Notes: generated by a model not told the origin, from the sequence alone. A stretch of DNA of 64,000 nucleotides from CAVPDE01 sp963702565 (GCA_963702565.1 CAVPDE010000018.1:351582-415581); one strand, 5' to 3'; counted from the stretch's first letter, positions 17,257 through 27,080 are shown. A program made the numbers and translations.

Positions 17257-19197
17257 GTGATAGAATCCATGGAAAACAAAATGGCGAAAGTGAGCCCGAT
17301 CAATAAGAGTGCGCCCAAGAAAGATGCGGGGCCACGCCGTCGACTGGGAGAACTCCTGGTTGAAGCAGGTCTCCTGTCCAACGAAAAACTCAATGAGGCC
17401 CTCGGCGCGCAGAAGACGACAGGAAAGCGACTGGGCCAGCAACTCGTGGACATGAGTGCCATTACTGAAGAGGAAATGGCCTTCGCTCTCGCCATGCAGC
17501 TCAAGATCCCTTATGTGGACCTCAAGAACTTTGAAATCCCATCCAAGGTGATTGAAAGCATCCCCGAGGAGATTTCGCGCAAGTTCCTTTGCATTCCCAT
17601 CAGCCTCAAGAACAGCGTTCTCGATGTGGCCATGGCCGATCCCCTGGACCTGAACATGATGAAAGACCTCCAGTTCATCACAGGGTACAATATTCAGCCG
17701 GCCATCTCCACTTCCACTCAGATCGTGGACGTGCTGCAGAAGCACTATCACCCTGACAAATCCATCGGTGACGTGGCCGATGAGCTTGGCGGGGAAGACA
17801 TCATGGAGTTCCTCCCGGAAAAGGAGATGAAGGAGGAAGAGGAGGAGCGGTCGGAAGAAGCGAAGGATTCTCCCTTTGTCAAAATGGTGGACCTGATCAT
17901 CAAGAACGCCATCAAGAAGCGCGCCAGCGATGTTCACATCGAAGCTCAGGAGAATCAGGTTCGCGTTCGGAACCGGGTCGACGGCGTGCTTCAGGATTCG
18001 ATCAAACTTCCCAAGTGGACCCAGCCCATCATCATTTCCAGAATCAAGGTCCTGGGCGGAATGGACATTGCCGAGAAAAGGCTTCCCCAAGACGGCCGAA
18101 TCAAGGTCAAGACCAGGAGCAGTTCTGTAGATCTTCGGGTGTCCACCCTCCCCACGTACTACGGGGAGAAGGCGGTCATCCGTATCCTGAACAAGCAGGA
18201 GTCTTTTCTCACTCTCAAAGAACTCGGATTCAGCCCCAAGAGCCTTTCGATCATCCAGAACTTCACCTCCCAGCCCCAGGGCATGGTGCTGATCACGGGG
18301 CCTACGGGAAGCGGGAAGACCTCCACCTTGTATGCCTGTATGCAGTCCATCAAATCCGACGAAGTCAACATCGTGACGGTAGAAGATCCCGTGGAGTTCG
18401 AACTGGCCGGCATCAACCAGGTTCAGATCAGTGAGAAAGTCGGTCTTACGTTCCCTTATGTGCTTCGCTCCATTTTGAGACAGGACCCGAACGTGATTAT
18501 GATCGGTGAGATCAGAGACGTGGACACTGCCGAAATCGCCCTCCAGTCTTCTTTGACCGGCCACCTGGTTCTGTCCACCCTTCACACCAACGACGCCCCT
18601 TCAGCCATCACAAGGCTCATGGACATCGGACTGGCCCCTTACATGATCGCCTCCTCTGTGACAGGGGTCGTGGCCCAGCGGCTCGTCAGGGTCATATGCC
18701 CTTACTGCAAGGAGGAATACGTCCCGAGTCAGGAACTCCTCAGCCGCATGGGCCTTGACCACCACAAGCTCCCGTTCAAGTTCTACCGGGGGGTGGGGTG
18801 CTCCAAGTGCGGTAATCTGGGCTTCAAGGGCCGCACGGTGATCGAGGAGGTGATGATCATGAGTCGAAAGGTCAGGGAACTGACCCAAACCGGGACGTCA
18901 GCGGATCAACTCAGAGAAGCGGCCATGGCCACGGGTATGACCACGCTGGGAATCAGCGGCCTGAAAAAGATCGAGATGGGAATCACGACCATTGATGAGG
19001 TGTTGAAGGCGGTTCAGCAAAAAGAAGAGCTCACAACGATCTGCCCCCACTGCGGCAAGGGGGTGAGCCTGGACTTCAAGGATTGCCCTTACTGCAAAAA
19101 GCCGTTGGTTCCGACATGCAGGGGTTGCAGCCGCATCGTTCATCCCGAGTGGATCGTTTGTCCTTATTGCCGGAATGATCTCAAGCAGGAAGCCTAG
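17257..19197 (+). CDS. GspE/PilB-type secretion ATPase with C-terminal zinc ribbons
   Basis: 646 residues. The N-terminal GspE-N domains (LGELLVEAGLLS, LGQQLVDMSAITEEE, then IPYVDL) are followed by an acidic linker and the AAA+ core. Walker A is GPTGSGKTSTLY, the Asp box is VNIVTVEDPVEF, Walker B is VIMIGEIRD, and the His box is LTGHLVLSTLHTND. The zinc-binding CPYC and CSKC pairs follow. After the usual end of the family, about 45 extra residues hold four more cysteine pairs (CPHC, CPYC, CRGC, CPYC) forming a double zinc ribbon, which is unusual. It should power type IV pilus or type II secretion assembly; the pilin gene downstream fits. The start GTG 17257 follows AAAGG; ATG 17269 or 17281 are alternatives. 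Confidence 0.9.
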   Translation: MIESMENKMAKVSPINKSAPKKDAGPRRRLGELLVEAGLLSNEKLNEALGAQKTTGKRLGQQLVDMSAITEEEMAFALAMQLKIPYVDLKNFEIPSKVIESIPEEISRKFLCIPISLKNSVLDVAMADPLDLNMMKDLQFITGYNIQPAISTSTQIVDVLQKHYHPDKSIGDVADELGGEDIMEFLPEKEMKEEEEERSEEAKDSPFVKMVDLIIKNAIKKRASDVHIEAQENQVRVRNRVDGVLQDSIKLPKWTQPIIISRIKVLGGMDIAEKRLPQDGRIKVKTRSSSVDLRVSTLPTYYGEKAVIRILNKQESFLTLKELGFSPKSLSIIQNFTSQPQGMVLITGPTGSGKTSTLYACMQSIKSDEVNIVTVEDPVEFELAGINQVQISEKVGLTFPYVLRSILRQDPNVIMIGEIRDVDTAEIALQSSLTGHLVLSTLHTNDAPSAITRLMDIGLAPYMIASSVTGVVAQRLVRVICPYCKEEYVPSQELLSRMGLDHHKLPFKFYRGVGCSKCGNLGFKGRTVIEEVMIMSRKVRELTQTGTSADQLREAAMATGMTTLGISGLKKIEMGITTIDEVLKAVQQKEELTTICPHCGKGVSLDFKDCPYCKKPLVPTCRGCSRIVHPEWIVCPYCRNDLKQEA

Positions 19198-19296
19198 GGA
19201 GGCGCCTTCCAACGCCTTCAGGTTTTTCCTTGACTGTACGGTGTTGATTTAAATAGGATAATTTTTCAGACCGGCTCTTGAGCAAGAGGCCAATTC

Positions 19297-19893
19297 ATGC
19301 AGTGTAAGAATCACCCAGATCGCAAAGCGGAGCACTTCTGTTCCAGCTGTCAAATTCCCCTTTGTGCGGATTGCGCTGAGGAGACGAAGCCGGGGGAGTA
19401 TTACTGCTTCAAATGCGCCATGCTGGTTTCCGTGTCCGCGGTGGGGACCTCGATCAAAGGAAAGCGGGAAAAAATCGCCGAACACAAGGCGAAGGAAAAG
19501 AAGAAGAAAACTCCTTTTCATTACTTCGTCATGGTTTCCTCCGTCATGATACTGGTCATGTGGGGGGTGATTCTTTTCGGAGGCCAGAAGGCTCCTGCCG
19601 GCGCCGCCGATCTCGGCAATCAACCCAGAGTGCTGCTGTTCATGGTGGATGGAGCCCTCAAACGATTCGCCCATTACGAGGGAAACCAGTATCCTCTTCA
19701 ACTGGTTGATCTCATTCCGAAGTACCTTCCTCTCAGAAAAGAAGATACCCCTCTGCTGGACAAGGTGAGCTACACCCGAGATCCGAGTGTGGGATATCGC
19801 CTGTCCCTTGCAAAACCGAAGCCTGGCGACATGAACATCATCATCTCGCCCAAGGGCGTGCGATACGAAACGCTTCCTGGTGGGGGAAGCTAA
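19297..19893 (+). CDS. Membrane protein with N-terminal B-box-like zinc finger
   Basis: 198 residues. Cys/His residues in C-x2-NH, CSSC, CADC and CFKC (first 40 residues) resemble the B-box/DUF zinc finger of many deltaproteobacterial membrane proteins. A lysine-rich stretch (about 59-72) precedes one transmembrane helix (about 76-96). The remaining roughly 100 residues would lie outside the cytoplasm and contain a pilin- or pseudopilin-like FDP segment (DPSVGYRLS). Its stop overlaps the pilin start (TAATG), so the two are translated together. I infer a role with the pilin and the ATPase; no function is known to me. Confidence 0.75.
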   Translation: MQCKNHPDRKAEHFCSSCQIPLCADCAEETKPGEYYCFKCAMLVSVSAVGTSIKGKREKIAEHKAKEKKKKTPFHYFVMVSSVMILVMWGVILFGGQKAPAGAADLGNQPRVLLFMVDGALKRFAHYEGNQYPLQLVDLIPKYLPLRKEDTPLLDKVSYTRDPSVGYRLSLAKPKPGDMNIIISPKGVRYETLPGGGS

Positions 19894-20351
19894 TGCGGAG
19901 ACAATCAGGGTTCACTCTTGTTGAATTGATGGTCGTGATCGCCATTTTGGGCATCCTGGCCGTGACCGCCATGCCTTTCTATCAAACCTGGACTCAAAGG
20001 GCCTACGGTTCCCAAGCCAACCTCATGATGAAGAGCTTGATGGATGGCCAGATCATGTATTATCTGGAGAACAACCGGTTCTACCCACTCGTGGGAGAGG
20101 ATATCTTCATCCCCTATGAGGGGGCGGGGTCGCCGTCCCCCGCAAGCGCTCTCGATGATTTGGAGAAGGCTCTAAAAATTAGAATCTCGCAAAGCCAAAA
20201 TTTCCGCTATACGATCATTAATTATGACAATGAATATTGCGGAGTGACCATAGAGGCTCCCTTTGCTCTCTTTAAAGGCCAACCAAGAGATTATGGTACA
20301 CTTGTCGCCGTTGTGACAAAGCAGGGCGAAGTAACCTATGTGGGACCCTAA
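19893..20351 (+). CDS. Type IV pilin / pseudopilin
   Basis: 152 residues with the classic N-terminus MRRQSG/FTLVELMVVIAI: a short basic leader, prepilin peptidase site Gly6/Phe7, Glu5 of the mature chain and a hydrophobic helix. The globular part contains one cysteine only (YCGV), so no disulfide loop is evident. With about 146 mature residues it could be a major pilin or a pseudopilin. Start overlaps the upstream gene by one base. Confidence 0.93.
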   Translation: MRRQSGFTLVELMVVIAILGILAVTAMPFYQTWTQRAYGSQANLMMKSLMDGQIMYYLENNRFYPLVGEDIFIPYEGAGSPSPASALDDLEKALKIRISQSQNFRYTIINYDNEYCGVTIEAPFALFKGQPRDYGTLVAVVTKQGEVTYVGP

Positions 20352-20435
20352 TTGGGCCAAGAGATCGCTTTTGACCCGGATAAGAAAACGAAATGACGGC
20401 GGCAAGCGGGAAGACAGGCAACCGCCCGGGAATTC

Positions 20436-21975
20436 ATGGAAGGGTTCGATTGGGCCACAAGAACGACCATGAATCTCGATAGCCTTTTCAACAACCTTCT
20501 CACCAGCGGGATAGGCTTATCCGATTCGGAAACCCTCCGAAAGCTTAGGATCCTCAACACCTTTCATCTGGTCGTGATCATGGCGGCCCCCCTGCTGGGA
20601 CTTTTTTATTTTTATGCGGGCGCGCTGATTCTCTTCTACTTGACCATCTTCACCGGTCTCCTCATGATTTCCTCCTTCCTCCTCCTGAGAAAAACCAGAA
20701 GCCTGGTTCTGGGAGGGCACTTCGCCATCTCCATCCTCTGGGCCTTCCTGTTCCTCGTCTCATGGAATACCGGAGCCATCACCTTCGAGGGCGTGATCCA
20801 CCCCACATGGATTCTGAACGGAAGCCTGATTCTGCTCGCGGTTTTGATCATGGGTTATCTCCACGGGAGCCTCTGGACGATGGCCATGTTCTTGCAGGTG
20901 GGGATCGTTGTCTATCTGTATCAGATCCGCTTCCAGTTCCCGAATCTCCTGCCCATGGAGATGGCGGCCCTTTATCACCTGGGCACCTTCATGATCGGGT
21001 TTCTGGTTCTGGTTTTGTTCGCCTTCTTGTTTGAAAGAGAAAGGGAGGAGGCGCTGCTCCGTGAGGAAGGAAAAGCACAGGCTCTGCGGGAATCCAAGAA
21101 GTACATCGACGATATCCTGGAGAGATCCCCTGTGCCCACGTTCATTATTGACCGCAGCCACCGAGTCGTTCAGTGGAACCCCGCCTGCCAGACACTGACG
21201 GGGATTTCAGCCGGAGAGATTCACGGCAAAGAGGTGTGGGAGGGGTTCAGGATGGGCCAGCAGGGAAGTCTGGCCGACATGGTTCTGACGGAACCCGGAG
21301 CGGTGGACGATCATTTTCGAGAGGCCATCCGTTCCAAGTCAGAGAGCGGATGGTACGAGATGGACACGCTCCTTCCGCATTTCAAGAACGGCCGGCGGGT
21401 CCTCCTCGAGCGCCGGTGCGCTCTTGGACGAGACGGGCGCCGTGAGAGGTGCTATTCAGACCGTGCGGGAAGTCGCGGGCGCGTCTTTGGACAGGGCTCT
21501 GGGTGATTCAGGCCAAGTGAACGAAGCCTTTGTCTCCCCCGTCTACAAGGTCAATGCCCGTGGAAGAATCAGCTCCTGGAATCGCGGGTGCGAAGAGATT
21601 TTCGGGTACCCTTCCAGCGAGATGATCGGGCGAAACGCCGCGGACTTGGTTTCAGCGCGCTACAGAGCTCTGTTTGAAGAGGCAATCACCAGAGCGTTCC
21701 AGGGCGAAACCTCCGGAACCAAGACCTGGAGATGCCAGCACAGGGAGGGAAAACCTGTTTACGTCACGGCGAGGGTTTACCCCCTCCTGGCGGGCAACGG
21801 CGGAGAGAAAGAGTGCGCGGTCGTCAATGCCAATGTGACCGAGATCACGATACGGCTGAAAAAATCGGAGAGCGAAGCGGTGGAGACAAAGGAAAAGCTC
21901 AAAACCCTGAGTGAGGAGCACGGTCTTCTGAAAAAAAACATTGCCACCTTCATTAGGAAAAAGGATGAGTCCTAA
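20436..21975 (+). pseudogene. Membrane PAS sensor protein, split by a frameshift
   Basis: Two overlapping frames (20436-21506 and about 21400-21975) together make one protein of about 513 residues. The first part has six predicted transmembrane segments (residues about 45-205), a coiled coil and a PAS domain (SPVPTFIIDRSHRVVQWN). The PAS domain is cut off when the frame changes in the TCCTCCTCG stretch near 21400. The other frame resumes with LLDETGAVRGAIQTVREV, the normal end of a PAS domain. A second PAS (ISSWNRGCEEIFGYPSSEM) and a coiled coil follow. No kinase, GGDEF or HTH output is present. The shift is a 1-base indel, real or a sequencing error. The start may be 20436 or 20469. Confidence 0.75.
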
Positions 21976-21996
21976 GAGGAGGAAGCCTCGATCCCG

Positions 21997-23664
21997 TCAG
22001 AGCACCTCGTAAACCATGACCTCCAACGTTTTGCCTTTCACCTTCCTGGGCCCAACCGAGCGAATATTGAATTTTCCCTGAACGCGTTCGTAGGTTTCTT
22101 CGCCGATGAGGATCTGATTGGGCTTGGCAATGGATTCGAGCCTGGACGCCGTGTTGACCGCGTCCCCGATCACCGTGTAATCCATTCTTTTGGGAGATCC
22201 GATATTCCCTGCAACGACTTTCCCCGTATTGATCCCGATGCGAATGGAGAATTTTCTCTCGTCCGGCATTCCTGCCATCATGGCTCCCAGCGCCTGCGTC
22301 ATCTCCTGAGCTGCGCGGATGGCTCTTTCCGCGTCATCCTCCTTTTCCATGGGAGCTCCGAAAACGGCCATCAGGCCGTCTCCGATATACTTGTCGAGGG
22401 TGCCGTCGTAATGGAAAAGGATGTCCGTCATGCGTGAAAAAAAATCGTTCAGGATCAGGTTGACTTCCCTGGGAGGCATCCGTTCGGCCAGAGCGGTGAA
22501 GCCGTTGATGTCTGCAAAGAGGACGGTTGCGGTCGCATCCTTGGGTTCCATCATGTCGTCCAGCGTTTCCTGGCCTCCCTTCAAGATCATGTCAATGACC
22601 TGAGGGGAATGAAACCTCTCCAAGCGATTCCTGATTCGCTCTTCTTCCCGGATTTGCTCGTTGAGGCTGGCTTGCTCAATGACCATGGCCATCTGGCTGC
22701 CGATCGCTTTGAGCAGCTCAAGGTCCTCTTGAGCGAACTGGTTGTCCAGTCGAACGCTCTCCAACTGGATCACTCCGATAATCTTGTCTTTTCGCCATAA
22801 GGGGACGCAGATGGCCGAGCGGATTTGCTGAAGCAAAAGGCTCTTGGCGTGGTCCAGGCGGGAGTCCGTCATCGCATTGGAGGTCAGCAGCGCCACCCCG
22901 TCACGGATGACCCGGTTGATGATGGTTCGGCTGGCTTTCAGGGATTCCTGCTCCGCCGGTTGGTCTTCCCGCGATTTGACAACGACCGGAATCAGTTCCT
23001 CCCTGTCTCTTTCTCCTGTAAGAATGAGGAACCCGTGGTCCGCATCAATGACGACAAAAATGAGGTCCATGATCTTGTTGAGAAGCTCACCGAAATCATG
23101 GATGGAATTCAGCTGCCGGCTGATTTCATAAAGGACATAGAGCACCTTGTTGGTTCTCTCAAGGGCGGAGAGCTCCCTTTTGAACTCCGGCACCTCGCTT
23201 TCTTTCTTGAAAGCCATTGCTTTTCGGCTCTCAGCCGGTTCCTTTGAGACCAGAAGAACCTGCGAAGCCATAGGGCTGAACGTTTCGGAGCTGGCCTTGA
23301 TGAACGGTTCAGGCTCTTTACCCAAATCGGTCCCGCCGCTCAAGGTCAAGGTGCCTTTGAAAAGCTTGCCCGTTCGAGAACGAGAGACGTAGGTCAGGGT
23401 GTTGAGACCGATTTTAATGATGTCCTCATCCTTCAGGAGGGCGCTCTGAATCAGGGTCTCATTGACGACCGTGCCGTTAAAACTGCCAAGATCCAGGAGC
23501 AGGTGGCCCTGATCCGTTTTGGTAATCTTGGCGTGCTTTCGTGAAACCGTGTGATCGAGCAGCACGAGGTCGTTGTCTTTGCTGCGGCCGATGGTCGTTT
23601 CCTGTCTCAACAACGGATAGCTGCTGATGCGGCCGTCTGTGGTGGTGACATAAAGGGTCGCCAT
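21997..23664 (-). CDS. FHA-GAF-class III adenylate cyclase
   Basis: 555 residues. An N-terminal FHA domain (1-100) has GRSKDNDLVL, SRKHAKI and GSFNGT, the phosphothreonine-binding set. A GAF domain follows (about 180-345). The C-terminal cyclase domain has FADINGFT (metal Asp residues), LDKYIGDGLMAVFGAP (Lys for adenine), and YTVIGDAVNTASRLE with the adenine Asp and the transition-state Asn and Arg. All catalytic residues for ATP are present, so it should make cAMP. An FHA domain next to a Ser/Thr kinase and PP2C suggests phosphorylation-dependent control. The PP2C gene lies 18 bp upstream on the same strand. Confidence 0.93.
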   Translation of the reverse strand: MATLYVTTTDGRISSYPLLRQETTIGRSKDNDLVLLDHTVSRKHAKITKTDQGHLLLDLGSFNGTVVNETLIQSALLKDEDIIKIGLNTLTYVSRSRTGKLFKGTLTLSGGTDLGKEPEPFIKASSETFSPMASQVLLVSKEPAESRKAMAFKKESEVPEFKRELSALERTNKVLYVLYEISRQLNSIHDFGELLNKIMDLIFVVIDADHGFLILTGERDREELIPVVVKSREDQPAEQESLKASRTIINRVIRDGVALLTSNAMTDSRLDHAKSLLLQQIRSAICVPLWRKDKIIGVIQLESVRLDNQFAQEDLELLKAIGSQMAMVIEQASLNEQIREEERIRNRLERFHSPQVIDMILKGGQETLDDMMEPKDATATVLFADINGFTALAERMPPREVNLILNDFFSRMTDILFHYDGTLDKYIGDGLMAVFGAPMEKEDDAERAIRAAQEMTQALGAMMAGMPDERKFSIRIGINTGKVVAGNIGSPKRMDYTVIGDAVNTASRLESIAKPNQILIGEETYERVQGKFNIRSVGPRKVKGKTLEVMVYEVL

Positions 23665-23682
23665 GGAGGATTTGCTCCGTTC

Positions 23683-24450
23683 TTAATCGGAAAAGGCAAT
23701 CAGGATGACGGTCGTGTCATCTCTCCCGCCTGCCAAGCTGGCCTTCAGGACCAAAGAGAGCCCTATCTTGTAAAGGGCTCTGTCCGGAACGGACAGGATG
23801 ACGCCCAGGATTTCTTCATCGGGGAGTGCGGCGTAGAGTCCGTCGGAACACAACAAGTACAGGTCACCCGGCGACGGGTCGGACCGACAAACATCCATTC
23901 GAGGATTCTCTCCCAGGCCCAGGGCACTGGTGAGGAGATTTCTCTGAGGATGGGCTCTGGCTTGCTCCCTGGAGAGGAGGCCGCTTTCTTGCTGTTCACC
24001 GACAATGGAATGATCGGTTGTGATCTGACCGATTTGCCCTGACCGGATCCGGTACACTCGACTGTCCCCCACATTGACAATGGCGAGGTGCTCTCCCTCC
24101 GTGAGTGCTCCAACCAGCGTGGTCCCCATCCTCCTGACGACCGAGGAAGGGCTGGAGAGGCTCGTGATCCGTCGGTTGGCCAGAGTGACCGCGGCAAGGA
24201 GACGTTTCTGCTCCGGAGTGAGGTCCCTTTGAGGAAGGGCCGGCCATTCCACCTCCCCGGATCTTGAACGGATCACGAAATCCGAGATGCAGTCAATCGC
24301 CAGCTGACTGGCTGTCTCCCCGGAGACGTGGCCACCCATCCCATCGGCGATGAGGAAGAGGCCTTGCTTTTCATCTCTGAAATAACGATCCTCGTTTTGA
24401 GCGTGGGACTTGCCGATCTCTGAGAACCCGAAAGATGTGAATTTCATCAT
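23683..24450 (-). CDS. PP2C-family Ser/Thr protein phosphatase
   Basis: 255 residues, cytoplasmic. The metal-binding motifs NEDRY (19-23), ADGMGGHVSGE, MGTTL, VGDSRVY, TTDHS, LLCSDGL and GGRDDTTVI are all present, so activity with Mn2+/Mg2+ is expected. It resembles PrpC/Stp, the usual partner of Hanks-type kinases. It is followed at 18 bp by the FHA-cyclase gene, probably one transcript. Confidence 0.94.
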   Translation of the reverse strand: MMKFTSFGFSEIGKSHAQNEDRYFRDEKQGLFLIADGMGGHVSGETASQLAIDCISDFVIRSRSGEVEWPALPQRDLTPEQKRLLAAVTLANRRITSLSSPSSVVRRMGTTLVGALTEGEHLAIVNVGDSRVYRIRSGQIGQITTDHSIVGEQQESGLLSREQARAHPQRNLLTSALGLGENPRMDVCRSDPSPGDLYLLCSDGLYAALPDEEILGVILSVPDRALYKIGLSLVLKASLAGGRDDTTVILIAFSD

Positions 24451-24628
24451 CTCCCTTTTTCAACGAACGACCGATGCAGGAGGTTCTCCGGAGAAGACCT
24501 GCTCCTCGGAGCAGCCGAAGGTCAGCCTGTTCCGTAACCCCAAAGGGTGAACGGCGAAAGGCTGGCGGAGTTTGCAATGAAGGGTCTTCTCTCGGGGATG
24601 TTCTACGATGAAGCCTGAGCTGAAAGGT

Positions 24629-24991
24629 TTACCACAACCAGTTTCCATTCCTGTCCCATCGACTGTTGACGGGAAACCCGAGATTTGACAAGAGATGGTG
24701 AAACAGGAATTGCCGATTGCCCCTGAAATACCCCAGTTCCTCGCAGTAGGAATGAGGCTTGAACTCCTTGGCCTCGGCCTCGGATAACGTCATGGTTTGG
24801 GCTGTCTTGCCGGCAACACAGATGTGATCAAAATGGATGGAATGGTAAAGCCTGTCCTCCGCCGTAACGACGACGACAGCATTTCCCGGGATTTTTTCAT
24901 CCACGGTGATGTAAATGCTCAGAAAAAAGCCGATGACCAGAAGACTGATCACTGTGACGGCAACAATTTTACCCTTTTGAGGTCTTCCCAT
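24629..24991 (-). CDS. Small membrane-anchored protein, Cys/His-rich ectodomain
   Basis: 120 residues with one N-terminal transmembrane helix (about 8-27). The rest carries YHSIHFDHICVAGK, then TLSEAEAKEFKPHSYCEEL. This resembles the short pattern YHxxxC...SEAxxxGxxPCxxC of small nuclease-associated or Ada-like metal-binding segments, but His replaces one expected Cys. No family I can name with confidence. The 178 bp between it and the PP2C gene contain nothing I recognise. Confidence 0.6.
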   Translation of the reverse strand: MGRPQKGKIVAVTVISLLVIGFFLSIYITVDEKIPGNAVVVVTAEDRLYHSIHFDHICVAGKTAQTMTLSEAEAKEFKPHSYCEELGYFRGNRQFLFHHLLSNLGFPVNSRWDRNGNWLW

Positions 24992-25062
24992 AGAAGCGTC
25001 TTGCAGTTAGGTCCCCGTCCAAATGCAGAGCACTTTATAACGTTCGGGCTCAAAAGTCAAAT

Positions 25063-25485
25063 TCAGTTATTCTTGTCGTTCTCTGTCCTCGGAAGGGGAA
25101 GCTTAAAGAACTCGATTTGCTCATCTCTCAGCATTTTCTCCTCTTCAGAGGTCGCCGATCCCTTGATGTTCTTCTTTTCGCTGACCCCGTAATGCATTCT
25201 GAGGGCCTCCTTGGCGAAATTGGAGCCCACATCCTCGAAATTTTTGTTCACATAGTCGACAATTTCTTTCGCAAGCTTCCGGTAATCGATGGAATCGGGC
25301 GGTCTTTCCGGTTCAGGCCGGGCCATCTTGGTGGCGACCGCAGAGAGCACTCTTCGCACTCTGGTCTCCTCGCAAACAGGACATATCACCAGTTTCTTGC
25401 GGGCCTGTTCTTCAAAGGAAGCGCTGCTGTTGAACCAGCCCTCAAAGCGATGCCCATTTGCGCACTCTAGGTCAAATACGATCAA
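25063..25485 (-). CDS. DUF1178 family protein
   Basis: 140 residues. The N-terminus MIVFDLECANGHRFEGWF with C-x2-GH, and a later CPVC pair, form the zinc ribbon typical of DUF1178. The middle and C-terminal helices (LAKEIVDYVNKNFEDVG and the following FAKEALRMHYG) match the family's conserved end. Function unknown in the family. Confidence 0.88.
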   Translation of the reverse strand: MIVFDLECANGHRFEGWFNSSASFEEQARKKLVICPVCEETRVRRVLSAVATKMARPEPERPPDSIDYRKLAKEIVDYVNKNFEDVGSNFAKEALRMHYGVSEKKNIKGSATSEEEKMLRDEQIEFFKLPLPRTENDKNN

Positions 25486-25524
25486 GAAGGCCTCTCCCTC
25501 GGCGTTCCAGCTGGAACAGGATTC

Positions 25525-26223
25525 CTATTTTTCAGCGTAAAGCACCGCTAAGATCTCTGTCGTTTCTTGGCCGTGGCACTTGACGAGGTGGGGAACGGTG
25601 CTGTCGTAATAAATGGCGTCCCCGGACTCCAACACATGGATTTCCTCGCCAAGCCGGACTTCCATACGACCCCTCAGGACAAAAATGAATTCCTGACCGT
25701 CGTGAGCGGACCTTTCCTCTTCTGTGGTCGCAGGCTGCAGGGTGACCAGAAAGGGCTCCATGTGCCGATCCTTTTTGTACGGCGCAAGGGATTCATAGCC
25801 GTACCCGTAATGCTTGTCCCTCTTCGAGTCGTATCGAGAGACCACCTTGCGATCCCCTCTGCGCACAATGGTGAAAGGCCTCAATTCATCCCCTGAAATG
25901 AAGTAACCCATCTTCATTTCCAGAGCCTTGGCCAGTTTGATAATCGTTCCGAGGGGTGGAGCACTTTGCCCCTGCTCGATTTCCGCGAGGAGGGACACCT
26001 CAAGGCCCGTTCGCCTCGATATATCCAACAAGCTGAGACCTCGCTGTTCCCTGGCCCTTTTCACCCGTTCGGCCACGTCGACCGTTAGGTCTTGCTGCGG
26101 AGGTTCCTGGTCGATGCTCTCCATGAAAGCCTTTTCCTCATCTCTGCTGGTGAACTGGCTCACATGGGCAAGAAAATCCTCGTACCCTTCAGATCGCTTG
26201 CTCTTATCTTTCTCTTGGGTCAT
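25525..26223 (-). CDS. XRE-family regulator with C-terminal cupin domain
   Basis: 232 residues. A helix-turn-helix of the XRE/Cro type (about 52-106: VKRAREQRGLSLLDISRRTGL and LAEIEQGQSAPPLGTIIKLA) is joined to a cupin sensor domain (about 150-230, with DGQEFIFVLRGRMEV, LESGDAIYYDSTVPH). Such proteins sense a small ligand and regulate metabolic genes, and in Deltaproteobacteria often sit beside acyl-CoA synthetase genes. None is adjacent here, so its target is unknown. Confidence 0.9.
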   Translation of the reverse strand: MTQEKDKSKRSEGYEDFLAHVSQFTSRDEEKAFMESIDQEPPQQDLTVDVAERVKRAREQRGLSLLDISRRTGLEVSLLAEIEQGQSAPPLGTIIKLAKALEMKMGYFISGDELRPFTIVRRGDRKVVSRYDSKRDKHYGYGYESLAPYKKDRHMEPFLVTLQPATTEEERSAHDGQEFIFVLRGRMEVRLGEEIHVLESGDAIYYDSTVPHLVKCHGQETTEILAVLYAEK

Positions 26224-26426
26224 GGCTCGTTCCCTGGTTCATTGCCGTAAAAGGTTTGGGGTTATTGTTATCATGTCCTGGGGCGGTCGGTCAAGAAGCA
26301 AGCCCGCTGTCTTTCTTGACAGGCAAAGGCCCGACGCCTATGATGGCTGCAAAAGAAGCTAGTGGATGGGGCTCGAAAAATCAACGAAATTCTAAACCGG
26401 TAGGCCGACAGAGAGAGGACGAGAGG

Positions 26427-27080
26427 ATGGTTGAAAAGCAGTTCCCTGTGGATGAGCTCACGAAACATGACACGTGGAGAATGTTTCACATCATGGCGGA
26501 ATTCGTGGAAGGCTTCGAGGTATTGCCCGAGATCTACCCGGCGGTCAGCGTTTTCGGTTCCGCAAGAGCTGGCCGAAACAGCCCTGTTTATAAGAAAACA
26601 GAGAAGCTGGCTCGCCTGCTCGCGGAGAACGAGTTCAATGTCATCTCCGGAGGAGGGCCGGGGATCATGGAGGCTGCCAACAAGGGGGCTGCGGAAGGGG
26701 GAGGTAAATCGGTGGGACTCAACATTCACCTTCCCAGCGAACAAAAGCCGAATAAATATGCGAACATTCGCCTTGACTTCAAGTACTTTTTCATCAGAAA
26801 AGTCATGTTCGTCAAGTACGCGGTCGCCTATGTGATCATGCCCGGCGGGTTTGGCACGCTGGATGAACTCTTCGAAGCCCTCACCCTGATCCAGACCAAG
26901 AGAATTCGATCCTTCCCGGTCATCCTTATGGATTCACGGTACTGGAAGGGTCTTGTGGACTGGATGAGGAAGACCCTCCTTAAGTCCCACTTCATTTCCC
27001 CCCATGATCTCGACATCTTCCACATGGCGGACAAGCCTGAGGAGGCGGTGGGCATCATCAAAAGGAGGGTCATTGTCTGA
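26427..27080 (+). CDS. LOG family protein (nucleotide 5'-monophosphate phosphoribohydrolase type)
   Basis: 217 residues from ATG 26427. The motifs SVFGSARAG, ISGGGPGIMEAANKGAAEGGG and the signature PGGFGTLDELFE define the TIGR00730 lysine-decarboxylase-like LOG family. Characterised members cleave cytokinin or purine nucleotide monophosphates at the N-glycosidic bond. A longer frame reaching back to 26256 lacks family similarity. Its last 8 bp overlap the rsmG start. Confidence 0.92.
   Translation: MVEKQFPVDELTKHDTWRMFHIMAEFVEGFEVLPEIYPAVSVFGSARAGRNSPVYKKTEKLARLLAENEFNVISGGGPGIMEAANKGAAEGGGKSVGLNIHLPSEQKPNKYANIRLDFKYFFIRKVMFVKYAVAYVIMPGGFGTLDELFEALTLIQTKRIRSFPVILMDSRYWKGLVDWMRKTLLKSHFISPHDLDIFHMADKPEEAVGIIKRRVIV

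Noticed and set aside
24460..24648. Minus-strand 62-codon frame between PP2C and the small membrane protein
   Set aside because: No RBS, no recognisable motif, and it overlaps the end of the upstream gene; treated as non-coding.
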